A stretch of DNA of 64,000 bases. It comes from Rutpela maculata. Taxonomy: Eukaryota > Arthropoda > Insecta > Coleoptera > Cerambycidae. The stretch spans positions 115,965,519 to 116,029,518 of the forward strand of contig OW386286.2 in assembly GCA_936432065.2 (NCBI GenBank). Direction: 5' to 3'. Shown here one piece after another: positions 20,143-31,489 of this stretch (positions within the stretch are counted from its first letter, which is position 1; each line of letters opens with the position of its first letter). A model generated the notes under the pieces. That model made no database searches, was not told the DNA's origin, and saw nothing but the letters and a program-made list of their open reading frames with translations. A program made the translations under genes and the position numbers.

Positions 20143-22760
20143 TAATCCAAACATTTACTTATACCATATCAATGAGAATTTATGAGCACAGTATCTAATG
20201 TAATTCGTGCGGCTTTCCGTGATTAAAAGACAAGTGTTTCTTTAAGAAACGAGCTGCATTAGGTTAGAACAGTTTGGATTTGCAATTGAAGATTACAAAT
20301 TATAATGTTTGAATAGGGATTTATGAGATGAGTTTCTATGAGTATTAATGTTTTTTTTCAGTAATATATTAAATGTGTTTTCATTTGTTTGAATGGGTAA
20401 AAAGAAAGGTCAGTTTTCAACTGCAATTACAAATACAAGTTTAATCGCTTCGAATGGGATTATATGCGATCAATTTCTAAAAGTATTTATGCTGTTTTCC
20501 GAATATAGTTCTGATGAGGTTTAATCAGTAACAAATTGTTAACTACTTGTTATGATATGGTCGGAAATTACAAGTACACATTTAGTATTCCTTCAAGAGG
20601 ATTGATGAGAGCAATTTCTACGAGTATCTATTTGTTGTTCCTATAGTAAATTATATAAGTCTTTATCAGTACAGATTCGGATTTAATTTAAATATGAAAA
20701 TTATATCAGAATAAAGCAACCAAATATTTTAAACAGTATCTATTTGTAAATCCAAACATTTACTTATACTATCTCAATGAGAATTTATGAGAACAGTATC
20801 TAATGTAAAACGTGCGGCTTTCCGTAGTTAAATGGCAAGAGTTTCTATAAGAAACGAGATGCATTAGGTTAGAACAGTTTTGACTTGCAATTGAAGATTC
20901 AAAATTATAATGTTTGAATAGGGATTTATGAGATCAGTTTCTATGAGTATTAATGTTTTTTTTTCAGTAATATATTAAATGTGTTTTCATTTGTTTGAAT
21001 AGGTAAAAAGAAAGGTCAGTTTTCAACTGCAATTACAAATACAAGTTTAATCACTTCGAATGGGGTTAGATGCGATCAATTTCTCAAAGTATTTATGCTG
21101 TTTTCCGGATATAATTGTGAAGAGGTTTAATCAGTAACAAATTGTTCACTACATGTTATGATATGGTCGGAAATTCCAAGTACACATTTGGTATTCCTTC
21201 AAGAGGATTGATGAGAGCAGTTTCTACGAGTATCTATTTGTTGTTCCTCTAGTAAATTATATAAGTCTTTATCACTAAAGATTCGGATCTAAGTTAAATA
21301 TGAAAATTATATCAGAATAAAGCAACCAAATATTTTAAACAGTATCTATTTGTAAATCCAAACATTTACTTATACTATCTCAATGGGAATTTATGAGAAC
21401 AGTATCTAATGTAAAACGTGCGGCTTTCCGTGGTTAAATGGCAAGAGTTTCTATAAGAAACGAGCTGCATTAGGTTAGAACAGTTTTGATTTGCAATTGA
21501 AGATTCAAAATTATAATGTTTGAATAGGGATTTATGAGATCAGTTTCTATGAGTATTAATGTTTTTTTTTTTCAGTAATATATTAAATGTGTTTTCATTT
21601 GTTTGAATAGGTAAAAAGAAAGGTCAGTTTTCAACTGCAATTACAAATACAAGTTTAATCACTTCGAATGGGGTTAGATGCGATCAATTTCTCAAAGTAT
21701 TTATGCTGTTTTCCGGATATAATTGTGAAGAGGTTTAATCAGTAACAAATTGTTCACTACATGTTATGATATGGTCGGAAATTCCAAGTACACATTTGGT
21801 ATTCCTTCAAGAGGATTGATGAGAGCAGTTTCTACGAATATCTATTTGTTGTTCCTCTAGTAAATTATATAAGTCTTTATCAGTAAAGATTCGGATCTAA
21901 TTTAAATATGAAAATTTATATCAGAATAAAGCAACCAAATATTTTAAACAGTATCTATTTGTAAATCCAGACATTTACTTATACTATCTCAATAAGAATT
22001 TATGAGAACAGTATCTAATGTAAAACGTGCTGCTTTTCGTGGTTAAATGGCAAGTGTTTCTATAAGAAACGAGCTGCATTAGGTTAGAACAGTTTTGATT
22101 TGCAATTGAAGATTACAAATTATAATGTTTAAATAGGAATTTATGAGATCAGTTTCTATGAGTATTAATGTTTTTTTTCAGTAATATATTAAATGTGTTT
22201 TCATTTGTTTGAATAGGTAAAAAGGAAGGTCAGTTTTGAATTGCAATTACAAATATAAGTTTAATCACTTCGAATGGGGTTATATGCGATCAATTTCTAA
22301 CAGTATTTATGCTGTTTTCCGAATATAATTGTGATGAGGTTTGATCCGTAACAAATTGTTCACCACATGTTACGATATGGTCGGAAATTCCAGGTACATA
22401 TTTAGTATTCCTTCAAGAGGATTAATGAGAGCAGTTTCTACGAGTATTTATTTGTTGTTCCTACAGTAAATTATATAAGTCTTTATCAGTATGCATTCGG
22501 ATCTAATTTAAATATAAAAATCATATCAGAATGAAACCCCAAATATTTTAAACAGTGTCCACCTGTAAATCCAAGATAATATTATAATGAGAATCCATCA
22601 CAACAGTATCTAATGTAACGTGTGCGGTTTTCCGTGGCTAAATTTTAAAATTATTTGCAATAAATAAGCTTTAACGGATTCGAACAGTTTTGCATTTCCA
22701 GATGAATAGTTTTAATTGTTAGGGATCTATGAGGTCAGTGTAATGTTTTCTTTTTCAATA
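20143..22760 (+). repeat. Left arm: four-plus ~606-bp higher-order units
   Basis: Within each unit four related segments recur about every 140-180 bp, for example TTTATGAGATCAGTTTCTATG, GATGAGAGCAGTTTCTACG, TATGCGATCAATTTCTAAA and TTTATGAGAACAGTATCTA. The 606-bp unit is therefore a four-monomer higher-order repeat. Adjacent units are nearly identical, while monomers inside a unit are strongly diverged. Confidence 0.75.
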
Positions 22761-22774
22761 AAATGTGTTTTTAT

Positions 22775-25245
22775 TGGAAAATAAACATTACACAAAGACA
22801 CTGATCTCATAGATCCCTATTTAACAATTAAAACTATTCATCTGGAATTGCAAATTAAAACTGTTCAAATCCGTTAAAGCTATTTATTAAAAATACTTTT
22901 AAAATTTAGCCACGGAAAGCCGCACGCGTTACATTAGATATTGTTCTGATTGGTTCTCATTAAAATATATCTTTAAATGTTTGGATTTACAAGTGGATAC
23001 TGTTTAAAATATTTGGTTGTGTCATTCTGATATAATTTTTGTATTTAAAGTAGATCCGAATGCATACTGATAAAGACAAATTTTCTATTGGAACAACAAA
23101 TACATACTCATAGAAACTGCTATCATCAATCCTTTCGAAGGAATACTAAATATGTACCTGGAATTTCCGACCATATCGTAACATGTGGTGAACAATTTGT
23201 TACTGATCAAACCTCATCACAATTATATTCGGAAAACAGCATAAATACTGTTAGAAACTGATCGCATATAACCCCATTCGAAGTGATTAAACTTGTATTT
23301 GTAATTGCAGTTGAAAACTGACCTTTCTTTTTACCCATTCAAACAAATGAAAACACATTTAATATACTTATTACTGAAAAAAAAAACATTAATACTCATA
23401 GAAACTGATCTCATAAATCCCTATTCAAACATTATAATTTGTAATCTTCAATTGCAAATCAAAACTGTTCTAACCTAATGCAGCTCGTTTCTTATAGAAA
23501 CTCTTGCCATTTAACCACGGAAAGCCGCACGTTTTACATTAGATACTGTTCTAAATTAGATCCGAATGCATACTGATTAAGACTTATATAATTTACTATT
23601 GGCACAACAAATACATACTCGTAGAAATTGCTATCATCAATCCTTTCGAAGTAATACTAATATGTACCTGGAATTTCCACACGTAACATGTAGTGAACAA
23701 TTTGTTACTGATCAAACCTCATCACAATTATATTCGGAAAACAGCATAAATACTGTTAGAAATTGATCGCATATAATCCCATTCGAAGTGGTTAAACTTG
23801 TATTTGTAATTGCAGTTGAAAACTGACCTTTCTTTTTACCCATTCAAACAAATGAAAACCCATTTAATATATTACTGAAAAAAAAAACATTAATACTCAT
23901 AGAAACTGATCTCATAAATCCCCATTCAAACATTACAATTTGTAATCTTCAATTGCAGATCAAAACTGTTCTAATCAAATGCAGCTCGTTTCATATAGAA
24001 ACTCTTGCCATTTAACCACGGAAAGCCGCACGTTTTACATTAGATACTGTCCTCATAAATTCTCATTGAGATAGTATAAGTAAATGTCTGGATTTAAAAA
24101 TAGATTCCGTTTAAAATATTTGGTTGCTTTATTCTGATATAATTTTCATATTTAAATTAGATTCGAATGCATACTGATAAAGACTTATATAATTTACTAT
24201 TGGTACAACAAATACATACTCGTAGAAGCTGCTATCATCAATCCTTTCGAAGTAATACTAAATATGTACCTGGAATTTCCGACCATATCGTAACATAGAG
24301 TGAACAATTTGTTACTGATCAAACCTCATCACAATTATATTCGGAAAACAGTATAAATACTGTTAGAAATTGATCGCATATAACCCCATTCGAAGTGATT
24401 AAATTTGTATTTGTAATTTATTCAGTTGAAAACTGACCTTTCTTTTTACCCATTCAAACATATGAAAACACATTTAATATATTACTGAAAAAAAAACATT
24501 AATACTCATAGAAACTGATCTCATAAATCCCTATTCAAACATTATAATTTGTAATCTTCAATTGCAAATCAATACTGTTCTAACCTAATGCAGCTCGTTT
24601 CTTATAGAAACACTTGCCATTTAACCACGGAAAGCCGTACGTTTTACATTAGATACTGTTCTCATAAATTCTTATTGAGATAGTATAAGTAAATGTAAAG
24701 ACTTATATAATTTACTAGAGGAACAACAAATAGATACTCGTAGAAACTGCTCTCATCAATCCTTTTGAAGGAATACTAAATGTGTACTTGGAATTTCCGA
24801 CCATATCATAACAAGTAGTGAACAATTTGTTACTGATTAAACCTCATCACAATTATATTCGGAAAACAGCATAAATACTTTTAGAAATTAATCGCATATA
24901 ACCCCATTCAAAGTGATTAAACTTGTATTTGTAATTGCAGTTGAAAACTGACCTTTCTTTTTACCCATTCAAACAAATGAAAACACATTTAATATATTAC
25001 TGAAAAAAAAAACATTAATACTCATAGAAACTGATCTCATAAATCCCTATTCAAACATTATAATTAGTAATCTTCAATTGCAAGTCAACCTAATGCAGCT
25101 TGTTTCTTATAGAAACACTTGCCATTTAACCACGGAAAGCCGCACGTTTTACCTTAGATACTGTTCTCATAAATTCTCATTGATGTGGTATAAGTAAATG
25201 TTTGCTGCTCCATTCTGGTAGAAACTGATAGAAATTTCAGCAGCA
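22775..25245 (-). repeat. Right arm: inverted ~606-bp units
   Basis: Inverted copies of the left-arm units. For example AAAGCCGCACG recurs at about 22917, 23522, 24025, 24632 (as AAAGCCGTACG) and 25136. A deletion joins AGATACTGTTCT to AAATTAGATCCG near 23553. The arm ends in a sequence (GTAGAAACTGATAGAAATTT, 25220) that is the inverse of the start of the left arm near 20070. Confidence 0.8.
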
Positions 25246-25472
25246 ACTTTACTCCAGGCTCCAGTAGAGGGAGCTGTATACGTGTAGCTAGTTCATATCT
25301 AATCTAATGTGACCTAAGAAACTGAAGTGTGTTTGTTAAATTAAAAACAAAGCAGTCTCTTTCACTGCTAACTCATTCATTGCTTCTAGGCTAGAACAAG
25401 AACACCCGAGGAAATAAGGACTTTGCAGAATTTTGTGTTTACCACAATATTAGTATTTCTATTTGAAATATG

Positions 25473-25660
25473 CAATTTAAACTGTACATTTGTCGACATG
25501 CATATCCAAATTAATACTAATAAAAAAGCAAAATGGAAGTTTACAATGAAAATACATCTGTAAAATATACAATTGAAACTGTACATTTGTTGACATGTAT
25601 ATCCACATTAATACTAATAAAAAACAATGTTGAAATTTACAATAAAAACATGTTGATAAA
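25473..25660 (+). repeat. 97-bp tandem duplication
   Basis: CAATTTAAACTGTACATTTG (25473) recurs as CAATTGAAACTGTACATTTG (25570), with following ATTAATACTAATAAAAAA also repeated. A third, poorer trace lies near 25806. It sits between the foldback arm and the putative outer terminus. Confidence 0.75.
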
Positions 25661-26820
25661 TGGTGTGTTACATACGATAGATACTGGAGAAAGGACGGAC
25701 TGGAACTCTTATGATATTACTTATAGAAAAGTTTAGAATCTCTTTAAAGTTGTATCTGTAATTCCATATGTTTACAGATATAAGGGCAAGGGTGTATTTG
25801 CAGACACTAAACTGTAGATTTGTTGATGTATATTTCATATAAGTACTCATGAAAGGGCAACATGATAATTCCAAATAGCTCATTCGGAATTACTGTTTCA
25901 TAACCGATTTAAAACTTAATAAAACAGATAAAATCCTCTCTGTATAATACTAATATAACTTATAGGAACGATAAAACCGCATCACTTTTTTTTTATAAGT
26001 TTCTATGTGGAATTTTTGGCAGGGATATGTCAAAAATGGTTAATTGTCAAATTTAATCATAAAATCTAAATATAAAATCAGATGATAAGAAGCTCAATAA
26101 TTATTCATATATCCAATTTTTAGACGGAAATATAAAGGTCAATTTAACACATTAGCACCATAAATTAGAAGAAATAAATTTCATAACTAAACAAATTAAC
26201 AAATAATATAAATCAAGAAAAAATTTCAAGAAGGAACACTCAATTTACTGATGTCAGAGATTAATCACAAGAAAGAAATATAGATTAAACCATTAAAGGT
26301 GTTAACTATAGCGACAACTATTAATAAAGACGAGTAAGCTTACTTAATTTCACAAAAGTCTCGAGCATTTTCTAAAAATAAATAAATTTCAATTCTTAGA
26401 ATAAGTTATACTTTTGTAAAATTTCATTTTTAATTTTTAATATATTGTTATACTACAAGCATTTCTACATTTTTTTATTTATTTGAACCCTGAACTAAAC
26501 TAAATCGAATTTAACTGAAACTGCTCCTGAGATTTGAGTAACTGAATGCAGGCAATGCACAGTTCATTCATGCTCTTAATTTAGATATACCGAAAGGTAT
26601 TGGCGCTCTGGGCTAGTCATTTAAAGAAGGTAGAGTATGAAATAAATTTACACTTTTCAAAATTCAATTTATATTTTATTCTAAATTAAATACATATAAT
26701 AAAGAGCATATCAGAATAAAGTTAAACCAAAATAGGTATTATATTAGTGATACAGTAATTTTAACATTCAACTTTTAACTTTCATTATATATCTTAACAA
26801 ATATCAATAACATAATAATA

Positions 26821-26824
26821 TATA

Positions 26825-26869
<45 letters not shown>
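26821..26869. repeat. (TA)n microsatellite, left flank of ribozyme element
   Basis: TA repeats with one TG interruption, directly abutting the structured segment that starts GGAGTGACGG. Confidence 0.9.
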
Positions 26870-26871
<2 letters not shown>

Positions 26872-27193
26872 AGTGACGGTGAGAGGTAAACTCTCATATG
26901 GTCAGATGCTACTATACGTCGGACAAATGTCACTGACGTATAGCGACTTGCTATTTTGCAAGTACCAAGAGCGGCGACCTCTAGCCTTAGTGGGCTGTAC
27001 TCACTGTTTATGAAATCGGATTTGAAGGGCATACCTAGGGCATACTGATGAGAACATAATAAGTTCGAAACCGGTCTATGTCTGGTTAGGAACAGACAAA
27101 TGATAGTTGGTTACTGATCACGATTTGAAGGTGTAATTCAATTCAGGTCGGGGTATTTGCCCGCTGAGTAGTTGTTTCCTTCAAATCCGATTT

Positions 27194-27197
<4 letters not shown>
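26870..27197 (+). ncRNA. Structured element with hammerhead ribozyme, between two (TA)n tracts
   Basis: About 328 bp with unusually many perfect stems: GAGAG/CTCTC (26881-26895), CTATACGTC/GACGTATAG (26912-26943), CTTGC/GCAAG (26947-26962), a complete hammerhead (27034-27090) and a 20-bp perfect outer stem (27009-27028 with 27178-27197) that encloses the hammerhead. It carries no ORF with recognisable similarity. Hammerhead-bearing animal retroelements (Penelope-like elements, retrozymes) are the nearest known analogues. Which of these it belongs to cannot be told from one copy. Confidence 0.65.
27034..27090 (+). ncRNA. Type I hammerhead self-cleaving ribozyme motif
   Basis: All core parts are present in order. 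Stem I: CCTA (27034-27037) pairs TAGG (27087-27090) and GGGCATA (27038-27044) pairs TATGTCT (27077-27083, two G-T pairs), with a three-base bulge GGT on the 3' side, as natural ribozymes have for loop-loop contacts. Core CTGATGA at 27045-27051. Stem II GAAC/GTTC with a seven-base loop ATAATAA. Core GAAA at 27067-27070. Stem III is only ACCGGT, which is palindromic, so a monomer would have almost no stem III and an active form may be a dimer (double hammerhead). Predicted cleavage follows C27076 (GTC). All conserved core bases I know of are intact. Confidence 0.8.

Positions 27198-27276
<79 letters not shown>
27198..27276. repeat. (TA)n microsatellite, right flank of ribozyme element
   Basis: About 39 uninterrupted TA units. 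Confidence 0.95.
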
Positions 27277-27277
<1 letters not shown>

Positions 27278-27311
27278 TGGGGATGTGGCATAGAGATTAC
27301 TAGCTCAGAAA

Positions 27312-28425
27312 TATCTCGGAGGTGAGAAATATTCATCTGAATTGACTAAATCACTTTATTATGATAAAAAAACATCAAACTGGGTGATTAGGGATTTCTT
27401 TGCAATTAAAACCAATAAAAACTGTTAAAAGATAAAATCCACCACCTTAATTGGTGGAGATGGATGTAAGAGTAATCAGAAGTAATCAAATTAATAACCT
27501 GATAATAGCCATTTAACGAGTTTTGGTTTTTTTTAAAATAAATAAATAACCGTATATATGATATTGTAACTTTCACCGTTCTTATGGGTGATGAAGGGCG
27601 ACGGAAACGAGGGAGGGGGGGGGGGGGGTGAATTTAGAATTTTTGCTTCTTTTTATACTTACCTAACGTACCTTACCTAAGTATTTTGAAAAAATTTCCT
27701 GCACTAAAGAATGACTTTTTATTGCAAGTTCTAATATCAATTTCAATACCACCCCCAAATAAGGGTTGTTTTTTTACTGTCTTCTCGATGTTTTTAGCCA
27801 ATTCAGTTGACAAGATTCTTATTCAGCCCAAAATTAGTAAAAAAAAATACGGCTTCCACACTTTACCACGGATAGGCCAATGAAGCCTTACGCCCCCTCC
27901 TTAGAGGAGTAAGAAATATTCAGGAGTGATCTGAATTGGCCAAGTCACCTCAATGTGATAAAAAAACATCCGTGTGTTAGAATTTTTTTTTGTATTTAAA
28001 ACCGATCAATATCCCTGAGAAGGTGAGACCCACCCTTTTAGAGGGTGAGGAGGTGTATGAGTGTACTCAGAAGTAATCATATTATTATATTCTGATAGCA
28101 TTCTGGTTTTTTAAAAATATATAAATAACTATATAGTGGTTACAGTAACTTACAACCTTCTTGGGGTGGTGAAAGAATGGCGAGGAGGGTTGAAGGGGTG
28201 AATTTGATTTTTTTACTTGTTTTCTACTTAGTTATCGAAACTTAGAATTTTAAGAGAATTTCCTTCAAAATTCTAATGTGTCCCCCAAATAAGGGTGGTT
28301 TTTTTAATGTTTTCCGGAGATTTTTCGCCAAAACGGGTAACGGAATCGTTTTCAGCACCCCAAAATTAGTAAAAAAAGATGGCTTTCACACTTTGCCACG
28401 GATGGGCCAATAAAGCCCTTTTTTT
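27312..28425 (+). repeat. Diverged tandem duplication, ~550-bp units
   Basis: Unit 1 (to about 27889) and unit 2 (about 27895-28425) share the landmarks GAAATATTCA...TGAATTG near their starts, GATAAAAAAACATC, ACCCCCAAATAAGGGT-type and AAAATTAGTAAAAAAA followed by GGCTT(C/T)CACACTTT(A/G)CCACGG near their ends. A run of 13-14 G lies at 27616-27629. No ORF of note. Possibly two copies of one non-autonomous element. Confidence 0.7.
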
Positions 28426-28444
28426 ATATCAAGTTTTGTTATAT

Positions 28445-28805
28445 TTACTTCGTTGATTTTAGTAATGCTACATTCAAATTTAGGTTATGTACCAAAACGC
28501 CATCATTTTTATTAATTGTACCCTTATTGTAAATTAATTGGTATCTATCAATATTAAATATATTTAATTCTTTCTCAGTAAGATTAAATGTTTCTGTCAA
28601 GACAATACATTCATAATTAAACTCAAATTGCTCTAGGAAGATTTTAAATTGATCTGGATATTTGCAACACTTCGTATGTTGTTGGGTATAATTTTAAAAT
28701 TACTTAAGTTATTTATTTTGTATATTTCGTTACACTCACTGGTATTTTCTAATGTATAAGTACCAATGTTGATGTCATCATTATCTCTTATATATTGATC
28801 CATTT
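28445..28805 (-). pseudogene. LINE endonuclease N-terminal fragment
   Basis: On the minus strand a start MDQYIRDNDDINIG leads into NNIRSV, and, after a frameshift near 28660-28680, CKYPDQFKIFLEQFEFNYEC, then IVLTETFNLTEKELNIF and NDGVLVHN. This is the beginning of an APE endonuclease domain (N-x-R-S opening, TET with the metal-binding Glu). It is truncated after about 110 residues. Confidence 0.65.
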
Positions 28806-28989
28806 CTTATTAAAGAAAATCAAATTGATAAATGCTAGATGAATTTATTATCATAACTACAGTTCAATGCGTCAGTTTTTGGACTACACATGTAAAAAAA
28901 ATAAAAAATAAAAAAAATATGTACTATGGTTATCCAGCTTACATATCTAACAAAATTATAATAAAAAACAATGTTAAAATTTTAATATA

Positions 28990-29345
28990 TTATAAAATTA
29001 GCTTAAGAAAAATCATCTGATAGTTTTGCCTTTCTCTGTTCTTGTCCTGTTTCTTCCTTATCAAGTTCGTGGAGAATACGTTTATGTCGGGCTTCTGGCA
29101 CTCTTAACGATTTTTCGGCTTAAGTTTCTATTGTTGTTAGAGGGTCTTCTTCAGAATTATTTCTTTCCAGCTCCTCAGCAGTATATGGTTCGATCGCAAT
29201 GATTAACTTATGTCCCTTAATATATGCAAGAGCACCTTTATTCCTAACCTCTTTTAAATGTTATTTTCGCGATCTATCTGATATGATATCAACTCTACTA
29301 TGATGGGTTTTTCTTCATTGTCATTACCAATTCTATTTTCTCTAT
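28990..29345 (-). pseudogene. Probable LINE ORF1 C-terminal remnant
   Basis: Reading the minus strand with frame changes gives EKPIIVELISYQIDRENN, EVRNKGALAYIKGHKLIIAI and an acidic, Glu/Lys-rich tail to about 28993. The first block resembles the R/K-PI-V-F-SY motif in the C-terminal domain of ORF1 proteins of CR1-like LINEs. It lies upstream (minus strand) of the endonuclease fragment, as ORF1 should. Weak evidence. Confidence 0.4.
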
Positions 29346-29454
29346 TTTGAGTGTGTTATTAAGTATTGTTTATAATAATTAAAGTAGTCAACGGATCATT
29401 ATGGAATTGAACAGGGTTCTATTCTGACATAAAACAAAATGATTGAAAATGAAT

Positions 29455-29835
29455 TAATAGTAAAAAAAAAACATTTTCAAAAACAAGCTTTTATTTAAAT
29501 GCTCTAAAAAGAAGAAAATATACTTTAAATTAAATGAAACCCATCAATTTATTACATTATACAATTTATATGCTATAAAAGCTTGTCGCGAGATTTACCT
29601 GTGTAAATTTATTTTATGAAATACACATATTTTCTCTTAGAATTACTTGTGTCAAGATCAAGTTACATATTGTATTCTTGTTTATTTACACAGGTAAATC
29701 TCGCGACAAGCTTTTATAGCATATAAATTGTATAATGTAATAAATTGATGGGTTTTATTTAATTTAAAGGTTATTTTCTTCTTTTTAAAGATTTAAATAA
29801 AAGCTTGTTTTTAAAAATGTTTTTTTACTGTTAAT
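29455..29835. mobile_element. Palindromic MITE with ~150-bp arms
   Basis: The arms at 29465-29612 and 29686-29830 are inverted copies (AAAGCTTGTCGCGAGATTTA near 29578 matches TAAATCTCGCGACAAGCTTT near 29695). The centre is about 75 bp. The outer parts contain CAAGCTTTTATTTAAA, a word shared with the elements that follow. Confidence 0.85.
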
Positions 29836-29984
29836 TTATTTTTTAGTTTCCGCTGTTTTAGCTACGCCTTAATTAGTTTTATATATTCATTGCATTGTTC
29901 CTATCCGATATAAAACTTATAGTTTAAACAGAATCCTTCACCATTTCTTAAAGTGCAACGTATGAGCGAATACAGGGTACGATC

Positions 29985-30673
29985 AAATCATAGTGTTAAA
30001 TCTAAAAAAATTTGTCCGCCATCTTGGGGCGTCCGCCATATTGAATTTAGTGTGACGTCATTTTATTTTCGTATTCTTTTCGCAAACCCTTTCATTTGAC
30101 CCATATCATGGGGGTGCATAAAAAATAACTGGTCCGCCATCTTTGGGAATTCACCATATTGGATTTGGAATGACATCTTCGTATTCTTCTCAGCAAACCC
30201 TTTCATTTGATACCCATATCATGGGGGTGCATAAAAAATAACTGGTCCGCCATCTTTGGGAGTCCGCCATATTGGATTTGGAATGACGTCATTTTATTTT
30301 CGTATTTTTCTCAGCAAACTCTTTCATTTGATACCTATATTATGGGGGTTCATAAAAAAATAACTGGTCCGCCATCTTTGGGAGTCCGCCATATTGAATT
30401 TATTGTGACGTCATTTTATTTTCGTATTATTCTCAGCAAACCCTTTCATTTGATGCCCATATCATGGGGGTGCATAAAAAATAACTAGTCCGCCATCTTT
30501 GGGAGTCCTCCATATTGGATTTAGAATGACGTCACTTAGCTGACCATGCGTTGTCATCCAAATTAAACATGTTTGCAAAATTTCAGCTCAATCGGTTGGG
30601 ATAATTGTTTTAAAATTCAGTTGCAAGGTTTGACCTAAACATACAAACAATCATTGCAAGTTAAATAAAAGCT
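29985..30673 (+). mobile_element. Element with 121-bp minisatellite core, copy 1
   Basis: A leader, then 4-5 minisatellite units, then a 3' segment containing TTGACCTAAACATACAAACA and ending GCAAGTTAAATAAAAGCTTG. The same 3' end occurs at 31430-31480, defining a family. Tandem core plus AAGCTTTTATTTAA terminal words again suggest a rolling-circle-type (Helentron) non-autonomous element; this is inferred. Confidence 0.65.
30008..30535 (+). repeat. 121-bp minisatellite, 4-5 copies
   Basis: Units start at GGTCCGCCATCTTTGGGA-type words near 30011, 30131, 30243, 30366 and 30486. Each contains CCGCCATATTG, the palindrome TGACGTCA (lost in one copy), CCCTTTCATTTGA and CATGGGGGTGCATAAAAAAT. Lengths are 110-125 bp because of small deletions. 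Confidence 0.9.
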
Positions 30674-30682
30674 TGTAATAAA

Positions 30683-30950
30683 ATTATATAAAAAAAAATT
30701 TTTAAGAAAAAGCTTTTATTTGAAAAAACTACTAAAAAGTAAAAATTATTTTTTTTTAGATTCATACACATGGAAACCAAAAGCTTTGGGGGCGGTCATA
30801 TAGCGCTATTGCATAGGTACTTTGCTCAATTGACCGCCCCCAAAGCTTTTGGTTTCCATGTGTATGAATTTAAAAAAAATTATTTTTACTTTTTAGTATT
30901 TTTTTCAAATAAAAGCTTTTTCTTAAAAATTTTTTTTTATATAATTTTAT
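30683..30950. mobile_element. Palindromic MITE with ~115-bp arms
   Basis: The arms contain CATGGAAACCAAAAGCTTTG and GGGGGCGGTCA on the left (30770-30799) and their exact inverse on the right (30833-30862). The tips contain AAAAGCTTTTATTTGAAAAA. The central loop is about 33 bp. A 64-codon ORF over it is spurious. Confidence 0.9.
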
Positions 30951-30994
30951 TTTTTACTTTTTAGTCTACTTATTTTACAAACATACAGACAAAA

Positions 30995-31155
30995 CCCTTT
31001 CATTTTCCACCGCCTTCCCTCTCCCGTCTTCTCACCACTCTAACACTACTTTCCACTTCTTCCCCTTTCCCACCTCGTTCCACCACTTCCCCTGCCCTTT
31101 CCCATCTCTCCCCATCTCCTTCCACCCTATTCCCATCGCTTCCTCACCTCGTCCC
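30995..31155 (+). repeat. Pyrimidine-rich low-complexity tract
   Basis: About 160 bases that are almost purely C and T with short A interruptions (CCCTTTCCCATCTCTCCCC and similar). It contrasts with the AT-rich flanks. Confidence 0.8.
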
Positions 31156-31482
31156 ACCCATCTTGGGACATCCGCCATATTGGATTTAAAATGACGTCAC
31201 ATTGTTTATCGTATTTTACTCGTCAAACCCTTTCATTTGATACCCATATCAGGGGGGTTGTGACTAAAAAGCCGATCCGCCATCTTGGGACGTCCGCCAT
31301 ATTGGATTTAGACCGATAATGGCTATACCGTGTTGCATTGTCACCGGACTTAAACACGTGTGCCAAATTTCAAAGCTCTAGCTTAATTAGAACTAGTCGA
31401 AATTCAGCTTACAAGATTTGACCTAAACCAACAAACAAACATACAAACAAACATTGCAAGTTAAATAAAAGCTTTTAAAAAA
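31145..31482 (+). mobile_element. Element with minisatellite core, copy 2 (short)
   Basis: It carries about one and a half diverged core units (CATCTTGGGACATCCGCCAT, TGACGTCA, CCCTTTCATTTGATACCCAT), then TTGACCTAAACCAACAAACA and the shared end GCAAGTTAAATAAAAGCTTT. Confidence 0.75.
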
Positions 31483-31489
31483 TAAGTGG

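Larger units (their letters stand above)
19961..26031. mobile_element. ~6-kb foldback element with arms of ~606-bp tandem repeats
   Basis: The left arm has direct units starting at the word TAAATCC at 20747, 21353, 21962 and 22565 (first unit near 20143), a period of 603-609 bp. At about 22766 the sequence turns into its own reverse complement (TCAATAAAA...TTTTATTGGA) and the same units run back in inverted orientation to about 25245, with one unit deleted near 23550 and another shortened near 24690. Outer words GACGTATCCCTGTCAAAAA (19961) and the inverse of GACATATCCCTGCCAAAAA (ending 26031) may be the true ends. No transposase ORF. The layout resembles Drosophila FB/Galileo foldback elements; relationship not established. 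Confidence 0.75.

Noticed and set aside
20143..25245. CRISPR-like or satellite array
   Set aside because: The ~606-bp units lack spacers, and the array inverts at its centre; it is a foldback element.
26775..27032. ORFs with runs of Tyr-Ile
   Set aside because: Translation of (TA)n microsatellites, also seen at 18459-18686.
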